In this document: piece after piece, positions 16,977 to 25,359 of the stretch | How positions within the stretch are numbered: position 1 is the stretch's first letter | Layout of the letters: each line of letters begins with the position of its first letter | NCBI RefSeq assembly: GCF_015999245.1 | Contig: NZ_JAEAMR010000006.1 | Location: 204,758-268,757 of the forward strand | Source of the DNA: Streptomyces sp. AV19 | GTDB lineage: Bacteria; Actinomycetota; Actinomycetes; Streptomycetales; Streptomycetaceae | Direction of reading: 5' to 3' | Length of the DNA: 64,000 nucleotides | Notes under the pieces: model-generated | What the model was told of the DNA's origin: nothing | Seen by the model: only the letters and a program-made list of their open reading frames with translations | Databases searched by the model: none | Program-made: the position numbers and the translations under genes

Positions 16977-17756
16977 ATGGCCTGGAGCAACCGGAGTGAC
17001 ACCGCGGCGATCCTGGAGGACAACCGGGCGGTCAGACGCGATCTGGGCGACGCGCTGGGCTCGGGCCTGGCCGAACTCCGCGGCACGCTGGGGAACATAC
17101 GTCAGGAGCTGCTCGACGCGGTCACCTCGGGCGTGGCGGAGCTGCGGACGGAGAACCGCGACCTGCGCCGGCGGCTGGACCGCGCGGTGGGCGAACTGGC
17201 CGAGGCCCGGCAGGACATCGCCCGGGCCCGCACCGACATGGAGTCCCTGCGCCGCCACCTGCTGGAGGCCCGGCCGGACCCGGCGCCCGTGGCGCCGGAA
17301 GCCGTGGACGCCGGGGACGACGAGGGCGACGGGGAGGAGCCCACGGACCGGGACTCGCCGCTGGACCCGGCCCGGCTGCCGGGTCTGCTGCGGTGCGCGG
17401 CCGGCATCGCGTCCGCGACGCTGCTCTGTCACCGGGACACGTGGGCGTTCGTCCTCGAACAGGCCGCCCGGGACCGGCACTTCCGCGCCCCGGGGCAGGT
17501 CCTGAGCCCGGGCGGGGACCGGGTGGAGGCCGCCCTGTCGGGCCGGTCGCTGATCGCCGTCCTCACCAGCCTGTGGCACACGGCCGGTTCGGGGCGCGGC
17601 GCCGCCGGGGACTGGGCGCTGGCGGTGGAGCTGTACGTGCGCGTCGCCGCGGCGGTCGAGCGGACCGGCGGTGACATGCGCTCGGGCGCGGCCGTCACGA
17701 TCGTCCTGGACGACCGGGCGGGTGACGGCGACGCGGAGGGTCCGGCCGTCTCATAA
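16977..17756 (+). CDS. Coiled-coil protein of unknown function
   Basis: A 259-residue protein. Residues about 10-100 form heptad-patterned helix (GLAELRGTLGNIRQELLDAV ... ARTDMESLRRHLLEA), a predicted coiled coil. An acidic linker (DAGDDEGDGEEPTD) and a globular helical C-terminal domain with ASATLLCHRDTWAFVLEQAA follow. There is no signal peptide. The linker-plus-domain layout suggests a structural or scaffold protein, but no family is recognised. Its stop overlaps the end of the convergent globin gene by a few bases. Confidence 0.6.
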   Translation: MAWSNRSDTAAILEDNRAVRRDLGDALGSGLAELRGTLGNIRQELLDAVTSGVAELRTENRDLRRRLDRAVGELAEARQDIARARTDMESLRRHLLEARPDPAPVAPEAVDAGDDEGDGEEPTDRDSPLDPARLPGLLRCAAGIASATLLCHRDTWAFVLEQAARDRHFRAPGQVLSPGGDRVEAALSGRSLIAVLTSLWHTAGSGRGAAGDWALAVELYVRVAAAVERTGGDMRSGAAVTIVLDDRAGDGDAEGPAVS

Positions 17757-19013
17757 GCCGGCCAGGGCCAGGCCGGGGGTGGCCGGCAGCGGGTCGTGCC
17801 GCACGTGCCCGGCGGGCACCCCGGCGGCGGCCAGGCCGGCCGCGGCGGAGGCGACGAGGGCGGGCGGGCCGCCGAGGTAGGCGGTGTGGCGCGACCAGTC
17901 GCCGTGCCGGAGCACGGCGCCGGCCAGCGACTCCCAGGCGCGCGGCTCCGGTTCGTCCGCGACCAGGGGGGCGACCCGCAGCCAGGGGCGGCGCAGGGCC
18001 AGGCCGGTGGCGGCCTCGACGTCGTACAGGTCGGCGAAGCGGCGCGCGCCGAGGAAGAGGTGGACGGAGCGGGGCCCGGGGCGCCGCGCGGACACCTCCT
18101 CCAGCAGGGCCTTCAGCGGCGCCCAGCCGGTGTCGCCCGCGACGAGCAGCAGGTCGCGGGGCAGGTCCTCGTCGAGGGTCATGGTGCCGCTCGCGGGCCC
18201 CAGGCGCAGGGTGTCGCCGACGCGGGTGCGGTCCACGAGCGCCTCGCTCACTCCCCCGCGCCCGGCGAGCCGCACGTGGAACTCCAGTTCCCCGTCGGGA
18301 CGCGGTGCGCAGGCGAAGGAGTGGTGCCGCCAGGCCTGGGGCAGCAGCGGCGACTGGACGGCGGCGTACTGTCCGGCGCGGTAGGGGTACGGCTCGCCGG
18401 TCCGTACGCGCAGGACGGCGAGGTCCGGGCGGCGCCGCTCGTGCGCGGTGACCGTGGCCCGCCAGGCGGGCGGCTCGCCGAGGGCGGCGTCTGCGCCCTC
18501 GACCATGGAGCCGACGGCGAAGCGCAGCATCCGCAGCCAGGCGCCCTCCATCGCCTGTGTCCAGCGCGAGCCGGCGGTGCGGCGCAGCGCCTCGCGCAGG
18601 GCCGCCTCGAACGCCTCGTAGTGCGCGGGCCGCACGCCGAGCTTGCGGTGGTCGCGGCCGAGGCGGGTGAAGGTGGCGGTGACGTGGCCGGGGTCGTGCA
18701 GGTTCTCGATGAGGTAGTGGAAGATGTGCGCGAGGTGCCGGCGCTGGAACTCCATCGACTCGGGGAAGAGGGCGCGCAAGTAGGGGTGGCGCGCGAAGAG
18801 TTCGGCGTACAGCTCGGCGATCAGGCCGTCGAAGGGGGACACGAGGTCCAGGCCCCGCAGGATCACGGCCTGGTCGGCCCGGCCGTCGTAGGAGGCCGGC
18901 GCCGGGGCGGCCGCCGGGCGTTCGGGCTGCCCGGAGGACAGCAGGGAGCGGCGCAGCCGCATGGCGTCGTGGCGGGCCAGCAGGCCGTGGTACTCGTCGC
19001 CGACGGTGTTCAC
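17751..19013 (-). CDS. Globin-ferredoxin reductase fusion (flavohaemoglobin-like)
   Basis: A 420-residue protein. An N-terminal globin domain (about 40-170) has LYAELFARHPYLRALFP and a proximal-histidine segment GRDHRKLGVRPAHYEAF. An FAD-binding barrel follows (YPYRAGQYAAVQSP, the RxYS-like flavin motif region), then an NAD-binding domain with LLLVAGDTGWAPLKALLEE. Flavohaemoglobins detoxify nitric oxide; this Streptomyces branch is less well characterised. GTG 19013 is chosen because GAAGGGG lies 8 bases upstream; GTG 19022 is too close to that site. The gene is single, with a long inverted-repeat region upstream. Confidence 0.82.
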   Translation of the reverse strand: MNTVGDEYHGLLARHDAMRLRRSLLSSGQPERPAAAPAPASYDGRADQAVILRGLDLVSPFDGLIAELYAELFARHPYLRALFPESMEFQRRHLAHIFHYLIENLHDPGHVTATFTRLGRDHRKLGVRPAHYEAFEAALREALRRTAGSRWTQAMEGAWLRMLRFAVGSMVEGADAALGEPPAWRATVTAHERRRPDLAVLRVRTGEPYPYRAGQYAAVQSPLLPQAWRHHSFACAPRPDGELEFHVRLAGRGGVSEALVDRTRVGDTLRLGPASGTMTLDEDLPRDLLLVAGDTGWAPLKALLEEVSARRPGPRSVHLFLGARRFADLYDVEAATGLALRRPWLRVAPLVADEPEPRAWESLAGAVLRHGDWSRHTAYLGGPPALVASAAAGLAAAGVPAGHVRHDPLPATPGLALAGL

Positions 19014-19692
19014 GGTCAGCACCCCTTCGCTTGCGGGGCCCGTGCCGCCGGGCGGGCGGTGGGGGCGTGGGGGTCGGGGCGTGCCATGGGCGGGTCTCCT
19101 GGGGGAGGACGGGTGGTACGGGCCGGCTGCCGTGGTGCCGGTGTCCCGGCCGTCCGGTGGGCGGCGCGCGTCAGTATGGCACCGGGGGGTTGTGCCCGAT
19201 GGGCCCTGGGGGGTGGGGCCGTTCGGCCCATGCGGTGGGGGTGGGATGTGTGCTGGTGACGGCCCGTCAGGACCTTTGGCCCCTGTGGTCCGGGCCCGTT
19301 CGGCCCTGCGCCGGGGGCCGGGGGCGGCCCATGCCGGGTCCCGGGCCGGGAAGGGCCCGGGGTGCCCAGTCCCCCGCGGCATCGGGGCTCTTCCCGGTTC
19401 GGGGGGTGGGTTTCGGTGGGAGTGAATTTGCCCCGGTCCCGCCCTTTCACCGTTTCTCGCGCGCTCCGCGCGGTGTGTCCTCAAACGCCGGACGGGCTGA
19501 TGTCCGTGCCCGGGCACGCAATCCAGCCCGTCCGGCGTTTGAGGACGAACGCGGCGCAGCCGCGTTGCACCCCGCGCGGAGCGCGGAAAGAAACGGTGAA
19601 AGGGCGGGTCCGGGGCAAATCCCTCCGACCGGCCGGGCAGGCACAGCGCAGTGCCGGGACGGGGTCCGACACCCCACCCCGGCACAAGCGGC
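19014..19692. other. Long intergenic region with a dispersed-repeat inverted structure
   Basis: About 680 bases separate the globin gene start from the end of the secreted-protein gene. The first 400 are G-rich (many GGGCC runs) with no credible gene. The rest is occupied by the inverted repeat described at 19426-19620. Read-through ORFs on both strands are compositional shadows. Confidence 0.6.
19426..19620. repeat. Long inverted repeat of the Streptomyces 'ggcgtttgaggac' family
   Basis: Two arms fold back on each other. The outer 30 bases 19426-19455 match the reverse complement of 19591-19620 at 29 of 30 positions. The inner arm 19473-19499 (ending ACGCCGGACGGGCTG) pairs with 19524-19548. 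A GCGCTCCGCGCGG segment pairs as well. The central loop is about 24 bases. A related copy lies at about 57966-58137. In RNA this would be a very strong hairpin and could act as a bidirectional terminator between 17751-19013 and 19693-20268. Confidence 0.8.
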
Positions 19693-20268
19693 TCAGTGGC
19701 GCTTCGCCAACGCCTTCGCCGGGGCCTTGGCCGTCGGGGCCGTCGGCTGTTCCGGCGTCTTGCACGCCACGTCCGTACCCGTGTTGTAGACGCCGTCCTT
19801 CTTCGCCTGGCCGCCCTGGAACTCGTAGTAGACGTACGAGTAGAAGTCGATCCGCCGGCTGGGCCCGCAGGCCGAGTCCGCGGCGATGTCATAGGTCAGC
19901 TTGACGGTGCGGGTGGCGCCCGGGATGACGGGGACGTTGTAGCGCACAGTGCCGCTCGTGCCGTTCACGTCGCACTGCACGGCCTCACCGGTACAGGACT
20001 TGAACGTGTACTTGAGGCCGGGGTCCTGCGTGGTGTTCCAGGTCGGCTGTATCGACTGGTACACGAACTGCGTGTTCGTCTGCTGGTCGTTGGTGAAGGT
20101 CATCGTGATCGTGACCGTGGAGCCGGGGGTCGCGCTCGCCTTGTCGACACTGATCGTCATGGGCGCCGCGACGTCGGCCGAGGCGGGCTGCGCCACCAGG
20201 CCGGGCAGGCCGATGGCGAGGGCGAGGATACTGGAGAGACCGAGGCGTCTGCGTGTTGTAGGGCGCAT
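19693..20268 (-). CDS. Secreted beta-sandwich protein
   Basis: A 191-residue protein with a clear signal peptide (RRRLGLSSILALAIGLPGLVA, probable cleavage after ASA). The domain MTISVDKASATPGSTVTITM is typical of Ig-like/DUF11-type extracellular beta-sandwiches. Two disulfides are possible among Cys in FKSCTGEAVQC, SACG and VACK. The last 25 residues are Ala/Lys/Pro-rich. It is probably an exported or cell-wall-associated structural protein. The ATG at 20268 lacks an obvious ribosome site. It lies next to the strong inverted repeat downstream. Confidence 0.7.
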   Translation of the reverse strand: MRPTTRRRLGLSSILALAIGLPGLVAQPASADVAAPMTISVDKASATPGSTVTITMTFTNDQQTNTQFVYQSIQPTWNTTQDPGLKYTFKSCTGEAVQCDVNGTSGTVRYNVPVIPGATRTVKLTYDIAADSACGPSRRIDFYSYVYYEFQGGQAKKDGVYNTGTDVACKTPEQPTAPTAKAPAKALAKRH

Positions 20269-20427
20269 GGCGGAGGAGAGTAGGGACCCGTGGGGCGCCT
20301 GACACCACCCCCCGAAAGGGACCGGCCACGCTCGGGAACACCTATGTGACTCCCGGTGCTGGTGCACAGCACATTGCCGCAGGGGCACAGGCGTACGAGT
20401 TGGCCGGGAATGAACGCCGGGACCCGG

Positions 20428-20892
20428 TCACTGCACGCAGAACTCGTTGCCCTCCGGGTCCGCCATCGTCACATGGTGGCTCCCGTACTCGTTCACCTCC
20501 CGCAGCACCCGCGCCCCCAGCCCTTCCAGGCGCTCGACCTCCGCGTCCCGCCGCTCGGGACCGACGTGCAGGTCCAGGTGGAGCCGGTTCTTGCCCTCCT
20601 TGGGCTCCGGGACGGCCAGGAAGAGGACGCGGCGGCCGAGGCCGGTGCCGGTGGACGCGTCGACCGGGTCCTCGGGGTGGCGGACGGCCGCGGCGTGCCG
20701 CCACGCCTTGCGCTCCCCGACGGCGGTCCACTGCGCGTCGTCGATCGTGCCGAGGCCGAGCAGCCGGTCGATGAGGGCGCTGTGGTCCTCCACCGCGTAG
20801 CCGAGGGCGCCGACCCAGAAGTCGGCGAGACGCAGCGGGTCGGCACAGTCGACGACGAGTTTCCAGTGGACGGGGGCATGGGCCTCGGTCAT
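20428..20892 (-). CDS. VOC-family (glyoxalase-like) protein
   Basis: A 154-residue protein with the vicinal-oxygen-chelate pattern: HWKLVVDCADPLRLADFWVGALGY at the start, HLDLHV mid-protein and VTMADPEGNEFCV at the end, the standard closing motif. Members are metal-dependent isomerases, dioxygenases or resistance proteins; this one has no assigned substrate. ATG 20892 is preceded by GGAGGAAC. It is divergent from the CGNR regulator with a shared promoter region of about 60 bases, a pairing that suggests the regulator controls it. Confidence 0.85.
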   Translation of the reverse strand: MTEAHAPVHWKLVVDCADPLRLADFWVGALGYAVEDHSALIDRLLGLGTIDDAQWTAVGERKAWRHAAAVRHPEDPVDASTGTGLGRRVLFLAVPEPKEGKNRLHLDLHVGPERRDAEVERLEGLGARVLREVNEYGSHHVTMADPEGNEFCVQ

Positions 20893-20934
20893 GGGAAGTT
20901 CCTCCGGTTTCCAGCGGTTTTCCAACGGGTCTCT

Positions 20935-20958
20935 GAAACCATTTATAGTGGTTACATG
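20935..20958. promoter_or_regulatory. Overlapping divergent promoters, leaderless on the plus strand
   Basis: On the plus strand TATAGT (20944-20949) is a good -10 hexamer, and the ATG at 20956 follows 6 bases later, where transcription should start. The CGNR mRNA would then have no leader, and no ribosome site is present. The reverse strand shows TATAAAT over 20941-20947 as a -10 for the VOC gene. The arms ACCA and TGGT flank both (ACCA-TTTATAG-TGGT), a possible operator. Confidence 0.55.
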
Positions 20959-21570
20959 ATCGCTACGGCAACCGGACTCCTTCTGCGCTCCTCCGACGGC
21001 ACCGGCTTCCGCTTCGATCCGGGCGCGCTCTGCCTGGAGCTGCTGTGCACCGGCGGACCGGGCGAACTGGCCCGGTGGGAGTCCCTGCACACCCCGCAGG
21101 ACCTGGCCGACTGGCTGGGCCGCTCCCGGCTGGGGCTCCGCCCCGACGAGGTGACCGTCACCGCCGGGGAGTTGGCGACGGGCCGGGCCCTGCGGGACGC
21201 GCTGTGGCGTCTGACACGGGCCGCCGTACGCGAGGGACGGCCGTCCCCGGCCGACCTCGCCGAGGTCAACCGCGCGGCGGCCGCTCCCCCGCTCGCCCCC
21301 CGGATCACCGACGACGGCGACCGCGCCTGGGCCCTGCCGGCGACCGGCGGGCAGGCGCTGTCCGCCGTCGCCCGCGACGCCGTCGAGCTGCTGACCGGAC
21401 CGTTCGCCGGCCGCATCCGCGAATGCGGGGCGGACAACTGCCAGTTGGTGTTCGTGGACACCTCACGCCCCGGCCGCCGCCGCTGGTGCTCCATGGAGCG
21501 CTGCGGAAACCGTCACAAGGTCCGGGCCCTGCGCGCCCGGCGCGACGCGGAGGAGAGGACCGCCCGATGA
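20956..21570 (+). CDS. CGNR zinc-finger protein (ABATE-type)
   Basis: A 204-residue protein with an N-terminal ABATE domain (FDPGALCLELLCTGG ... DLADWLG) and a C-terminal zinc finger, CGADNC...RRWCSMERCGNRHK, that gives the family its name. Such proteins are predicted DNA-binding regulators, often next to the enzyme they control. The ATG is the first base of a probable leaderless transcript. The stop overlaps an ATG of the frameshifted SRPBCC gene (ATGA). Control of the divergent VOC gene is an inference from arrangement. Confidence 0.85.
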   Translation: MIATATGLLLRSSDGTGFRFDPGALCLELLCTGGPGELARWESLHTPQDLADWLGRSRLGLRPDEVTVTAGELATGRALRDALWRLTRAAVREGRPSPADLAEVNRAAAAPPLAPRITDDGDRAWALPATGGQALSAVARDAVELLTGPFAGRIRECGADNCQLVFVDTSRPGRRRWCSMERCGNRHKVRALRARRDAEERTAR

Positions 21571-21991
21571 GCGGCGACCGCCCCATGGGCCTGACCCAGG
21601 ACGCCGCTTCCGGATCGGCGTCTCCCGGACGCTGCCGGTACCGCCGGCGGAGGTCCGGCGCTTCCCGACCTCGCCGGAGGGCCTGGCCCTGTGGCTGGGC
21701 CGGGACGCCGGCATCGCGGCCGGGCCCGGCAGTTCGTACACGACCACCGCCGGCACCACCGGCGAGGTGCGCGGCCGGCGCGAGGGTTCCCGCCTCCGGC
21801 CGACCCACCGCTCCTCCGGCGCGGGGGCCGGGACGACCGCGCAGGTCACCGTCACGCCCCGCGGCGAGGGCGCGATGGTCCGCTTCCACCAGGAGCCGCT
21901 GCCCGACGCGGCCGCCCGCGCGGACCGGCGTCGGCACCGGCGGGCCGTGACGGAGGACGTGGTCAACTCGCTGATGCCGCAGGGTTCGTGA
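21567..21991 (+). pseudogene. Frameshifted SRPBCC/AHSA1-domain gene
   Basis: ATG 21567 opens MSGDRPMGLTQDA and then goes out of frame. One base shifted, from about 21607, the sequence reads RFRIGVSRTLPVPPAEVRRF, a characteristic SRPBCC start. It continues through a TSPEGLALWLG segment, a GTTGEVRGRREG segment and a closing RRHRRAVTEDVV to the stop at 21989-21991. A single missing base near 21605 explains both halves. The middle is also shorter than is normal for the family. The start overlaps the CGNR gene by ATGA, so it was part of that operon. It overlaps the end of the convergent siderophore synthetase by 29 bases. Confidence 0.7.
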
Positions 21992-23501
21992 GAACCAGCG
22001 GGTTGGGGACGGGCAGGTAGCGCGGTTCGGTGCCGTCCGCGTCGATCCAGCGGGACAGGAGGTTCGCCTTGGCCGGGACCGTCGGCGCGGTCAGGAGCGC
22101 CTCGGCTCCGGGGAAGCCGCGTTCCTTGTCGTACCGCTCGAACTCCCGTCGCGCCACGGGCCACAGCGCGTCGGCGGACCGGGGGAAGCGGTGGGCGAGG
22201 ACGCTCGCGATTTCGATGAGGTTGTTGACGACGAGGCAGTACACCAGGCGCTGCCGGGCGATCTCGCGGGGCGTGTCGGGGATCGCCTTGGCGCCCTCGG
22301 TGTCGCGGAAGACGGCCTGGACGGGGGTGCCGTCCGCGTCCACGGCGACGAGGGTGTTCTGCAGGTGGCACTCGACCGCGACGCCGTGCCGGGCGTACGC
22401 CTCCAGCACGGGCGGGACGACGCTGCGGAGGTAGGCCGACCACCAGGGCAGGGGGTCGGCGAGGCGGTCGAGAGGGTTGCCGTCGAAGCCCTCGGGGAGG
22501 GCGGCCGCCAGGACGGCGGTGGTACCCGGGAGCAGGTGGCCGTCCAGCCCTTCGCGGACGATGACGGGGAACGTCTCCTCCAGGCCGCGCACCGTGCGGT
22601 GCCCGCGTTCGCCCAGCCAGGCCGCGGGGCCGTCCATCGCCCGGAAGGCGGCGACGACCAGCGGGTCGGTGCGGCGCACGTCACGGAGTTCGTGCCGCCG
22701 TATGCGCCGGACATCGTTGGTGATCTGCACCTCCAGGCTGAACTTCAGGAAAAGATCCGGGCGTTCGGGGGTCCTTCGGATATGGACCGTGCGCACCGAG
22801 GACGTGGCCCGGGCCTCCCAGGGCGTGACCCCCAGCCGGACGAGGCGGCCGTCGGCGAAGGCGGCGCGCACGGCGGGCAGTCGGTGGGTGAGGCCGAACT
22901 GCCAGGGGTGGACGGGCAGCAGGCGGTGGCCCGGCGGGGCCTGGCCCAGGGCGTCGAGGGCGCGGGTGTCGCCGTCGTCGGCCGCCGCGTCCTCGCGCAC
23001 GCCCAGCAGGACGAGAGGGAAGCGGGCGTGGGCCTCGGGGGCGTAGCGCAGCCAGGTGTCCGGGGGGCCGCCGCCGCTGCGGGCCTTGGGGGCCGGGTGA
23101 TAGGGGTGGCCCATGACCAGGGCCTGTTCGGAGCGCAGCCAGGGGTCGTCGGGCGGGGCGGTGCGGGCGCGGGCGGCGAGGAGGGCCTCCAGGGCGGTGC
23201 GGCCGGCGGTCATCTCGGCGGTGAGGGCGGTGTTGGGACGTCCCGTGGCGGCGCGCATCTCGTGGGCGGCGAGGTCGACGAGGTCGGCGTGGCACAGGGG
23301 TTGCCACGTTCCGCCGGTCCACAGTTCGGGTGCGGAGGGCCGGTGGCCGGTGCGGACGCGCAGCAGCCGGCCGCAGGCGCGCAGTTGGTGGACGGCGCGG
23401 CCGGCGGCCGGCTCCCCGGCCGGGTCGGCGGCCTCACGGAGCAGGCAGTTGAGGAGGGGCGCGACGGCCAGGGCTTCGGATGTCCGGGCGAAGGCGTTCA
23501 T
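21963..23501 (-). CDS. NIS siderophore synthetase (IucA/IucC family)
   Basis: A 512-residue NRPS-independent siderophore synthetase. The ATP/substrate motifs are all present: GHPYHPAPKARSG at about 130-142, LLPVHPWQ, ATSSVRT, KFSLEVQITNDVRR, ECHLQNTLV and FRDTEG, followed by a C-terminal reductase-like (FhuF-type) cap. These enzymes adenylate a carboxylate (often citrate or succinyl-type) and condense it with an amine or alcohol. It is divergent from a second synthetase with only 42 bases between the two ATGs. No hydroxylase or decarboxylase gene is adjacent and no iron box is visible in the gap, so product and control are open. Confidence 0.88.
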   Translation of the reverse strand: MNAFARTSEALAVAPLLNCLLREAADPAGEPAAGRAVHQLRACGRLLRVRTGHRPSAPELWTGGTWQPLCHADLVDLAAHEMRAATGRPNTALTAEMTAGRTALEALLAARARTAPPDDPWLRSEQALVMGHPYHPAPKARSGGGPPDTWLRYAPEAHARFPLVLLGVREDAAADDGDTRALDALGQAPPGHRLLPVHPWQFGLTHRLPAVRAAFADGRLVRLGVTPWEARATSSVRTVHIRRTPERPDLFLKFSLEVQITNDVRRIRRHELRDVRRTDPLVVAAFRAMDGPAAWLGERGHRTVRGLEETFPVIVREGLDGHLLPGTTAVLAAALPEGFDGNPLDRLADPLPWWSAYLRSVVPPVLEAYARHGVAVECHLQNTLVAVDADGTPVQAVFRDTEGAKAIPDTPREIARQRLVYCLVVNNLIEIASVLAHRFPRSADALWPVARREFERYDKERGFPGAEALLTAPTVPAKANLLSRWIDADGTEPRYLPVPNPLVLTNPAASAS

Positions 23502-23543
23502 CGCCCATCAGTATGTGTGGAGTGTGTTCGAGTGCGGTAGGAC

Positions 23544-25052
23544 ATGCGCGTGTGCCACACCGTCGCCGAGCGGGTCCTCGCGAAGGAACTGGACAGCGTT
23601 CGCCCCGAGTCGACCGCCGCGTACCTGGCCGCCCTGCCCGGGGCCCGGGCGGCGGTACTGGCCCGGCTGTGGCGGGGGCTGGTCCACGAGCCGCTGCCCT
23701 GGGTCGCGGACCGTACGGCCGGGGGCGGCGGCGTCGTGCTGCGGCTGGCCGACGGACGGCGGCTGCACGGTCCGCCGTCGGATCCCTGGGCCACGGGCCA
23801 TATGGTCGCCGCCCTGGAGCTGGACGACGTCGCGTACGACCATCCTGCCCGCTTGCTGACGGCCCTGACCGTGCCGGGCGGGGAGCGGTTTTCCGCCGAA
23901 CTCGACCACAGTGTGGCGTCGTTAGCGCTTTCCAGGTCGTCCCCACGCCCCGGCGGTCCGCCGGTGGCACCGTGGGAGTGGGAGCAGCGGTCGGCGGACG
24001 GCCATCCGTACCATCCCGGTTGCCGCTCCCGGCCCGGCTTCTCGGCCGCCGAGCAGCTGGCGTACGCGCCGGAGCACGGCCCGGTGGTGGACCTGCGGCT
24101 CACGCCGGTGCGGGATGCCACGGTGCGTGGCCCATGGCCCGCGGAACTGCGGGACGGGGAGGCCGTGTTGATCCCCACGCATCCGTGGCAGGCCGAGCAC
24201 GTCCTGACCGGCCGGACGACGGTTCCCGGGCCGCGGGCCCATCCGCTGCTGGCCCTGCGGTCGCTCGCCCTCGGCGAGCGGGCACACGTCAAGACCGCGC
24301 TGAGCACCCAACTCACGTCCGCGGTACGGGACATCTCGGCCTACTCGGTGCACCACGCCCTGGCCACGTCACGGGTAGCCGAACGCGTCGCGGACCGTCT
24401 GGACGGCCGGCTGCACATCGCGCGGACGCTGGCGGCGGCGGGGGCGGGCATGCCGGACCTGGCGGCGGTGCTGCGGGAGTCGCCGTACGCGTACGCGGGT
24501 GCGGGGGAACGGGTCGTGCCCGCGGCCGAGTTGCCCGCCCTCTTCACGGACAAGGCGCCCCGGGAGCGGCTGGAGCGGATCGTCGCGTTCGCCCGCCTGG
24601 CCCTCGGCGTCTGCCTGGACCTGCTCGATCTGGGGGTGGCCCTGGAGGGGCACGGGCAGAACCTCCTCGCGGTCGTGGACACGGACGGATGGCCCCGGCG
24701 GCTGGTCTACCGCGACCTCGCCGACATCCGCGTCAGCCCGGCCCGGCTGCGGCGGCACGGCTTCCCGGCGCCCCCGCTGACCGGGCGGCTGCTGAACGAC
24801 GATCCGACCGCCCTGCGCCGCAAGGTGTTCAGCTGCCTGGTCACCGGCGCGCTGGGCCCGCTGGCCGGGGACGCCCCGACGCTGGGCACGGTCCTGGCGG
24901 CGGCCGTCGGCGACGTCACCCCGACCGCGGACCTGCGGGCGCTGCGGACGGAACGTCTGCCGACGAAGGCGCTGACGCTGATGCGGCTGAATCCGGCGGG
25001 CGGCGACCGGTGGGCACTGCTGCCCAACCCGGTTGCCGACAGCCAAGGTTGA
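23544..25052 (+). CDS. NIS siderophore synthetase (IucA/IucC family), second paralogue
   Basis: A 502-residue synthetase with the same motif order but more divergent: GHPYHPGCRSRPGFS replaces the usual HPxHPxxKxRxG, so the motif lysine is changed to Ser/Arg. IPTHPWQ, KTALSTQLTSAVRDIS, EGHGQNLLAVV and YRDLADIRV follow. It probably works with its divergent partner, the two making successive bonds as in aerobactin-type pathways. The changed ATP-binding lysine may mean altered specificity. The ATG at 23544 has only a weak TAGGAC site. The gene ends 2 bases from the convergent regulator. Confidence 0.85.
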   Translation: MRVCHTVAERVLAKELDSVRPESTAAYLAALPGARAAVLARLWRGLVHEPLPWVADRTAGGGGVVLRLADGRRLHGPPSDPWATGHMVAALELDDVAYDHPARLLTALTVPGGERFSAELDHSVASLALSRSSPRPGGPPVAPWEWEQRSADGHPYHPGCRSRPGFSAAEQLAYAPEHGPVVDLRLTPVRDATVRGPWPAELRDGEAVLIPTHPWQAEHVLTGRTTVPGPRAHPLLALRSLALGERAHVKTALSTQLTSAVRDISAYSVHHALATSRVAERVADRLDGRLHIARTLAAAGAGMPDLAAVLRESPYAYAGAGERVVPAAELPALFTDKAPRERLERIVAFARLALGVCLDLLDLGVALEGHGQNLLAVVDTDGWPRRLVYRDLADIRVSPARLRRHGFPAPPLTGRLLNDDPTALRRKVFSCLVTGALGPLAGDAPTLGTVLAAAVGDVTPTADLRALRTERLPTKALTLMRLNPAGGDRWALLPNPVADSQG

Positions 25053-25053
25053 C

Positions 25054-25359
25054 TCATTCCCGCGGGCCGGCGATGTCCCTCAGCGCGGCGAGGTGACGCC
25101 GGTAGACGGCGAGCCCCTCGTCCGTGACCGCGAGCCAGGTCCGCGACTGCCGTCCGGCCCTGCCCTTCTCGACCGTGATCCAGCCGGCCTCCTCCAAGGC
25201 GGCGGCCTGCTTGGACAGCACGGAGTCGCTGATCTCCACCAGGTCCCGCACGTATCCGAACTCGGCCTTCCCGACGGCGGCGAGGGCGGCCACGACAGAC
25301 AGCCGTACCGGGGAGGTCAGCAAGGGTGCGAGCCGGTGCCGCGGGTGGCGGTCGCTCAC
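25054..25359 (-). CDS. Winged-helix DNA-binding regulator (HTH_27/MarR-like)
   Basis: A 101-residue single-domain regulator. LLTSPVRLSVVAALAAVGKAEFGYVRDLVEISDSVLSKQAAALEEAGWI covers the recognition helices, and VEKGRAGRQSRTWLAVTDEG is the wing. Such PF13601-type regulators repress small operons that include a membrane protein. GTG 25359 overlaps the stop of the upstream membrane gene (GTGA), so they are co-translated. The perfect palindrome at 25836-25856, just upstream of the operon, is the obvious candidate operator. Confidence 0.82.
   Translation of the reverse strand: MSDRHPRHRLAPLLTSPVRLSVVAALAAVGKAEFGYVRDLVEISDSVLSKQAAALEEAGWITVEKGRAGRQSRTWLAVTDEGLAVYRRHLAALRDIAGPRE

Noticed and set aside
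17751..19892. 713-residue reading of the globin gene starting at 19892
   Set aside because: The first 290 residues are translated from the repeat region and are Arg/Pro-rich. The globin domain starts shortly after GTG 19013.
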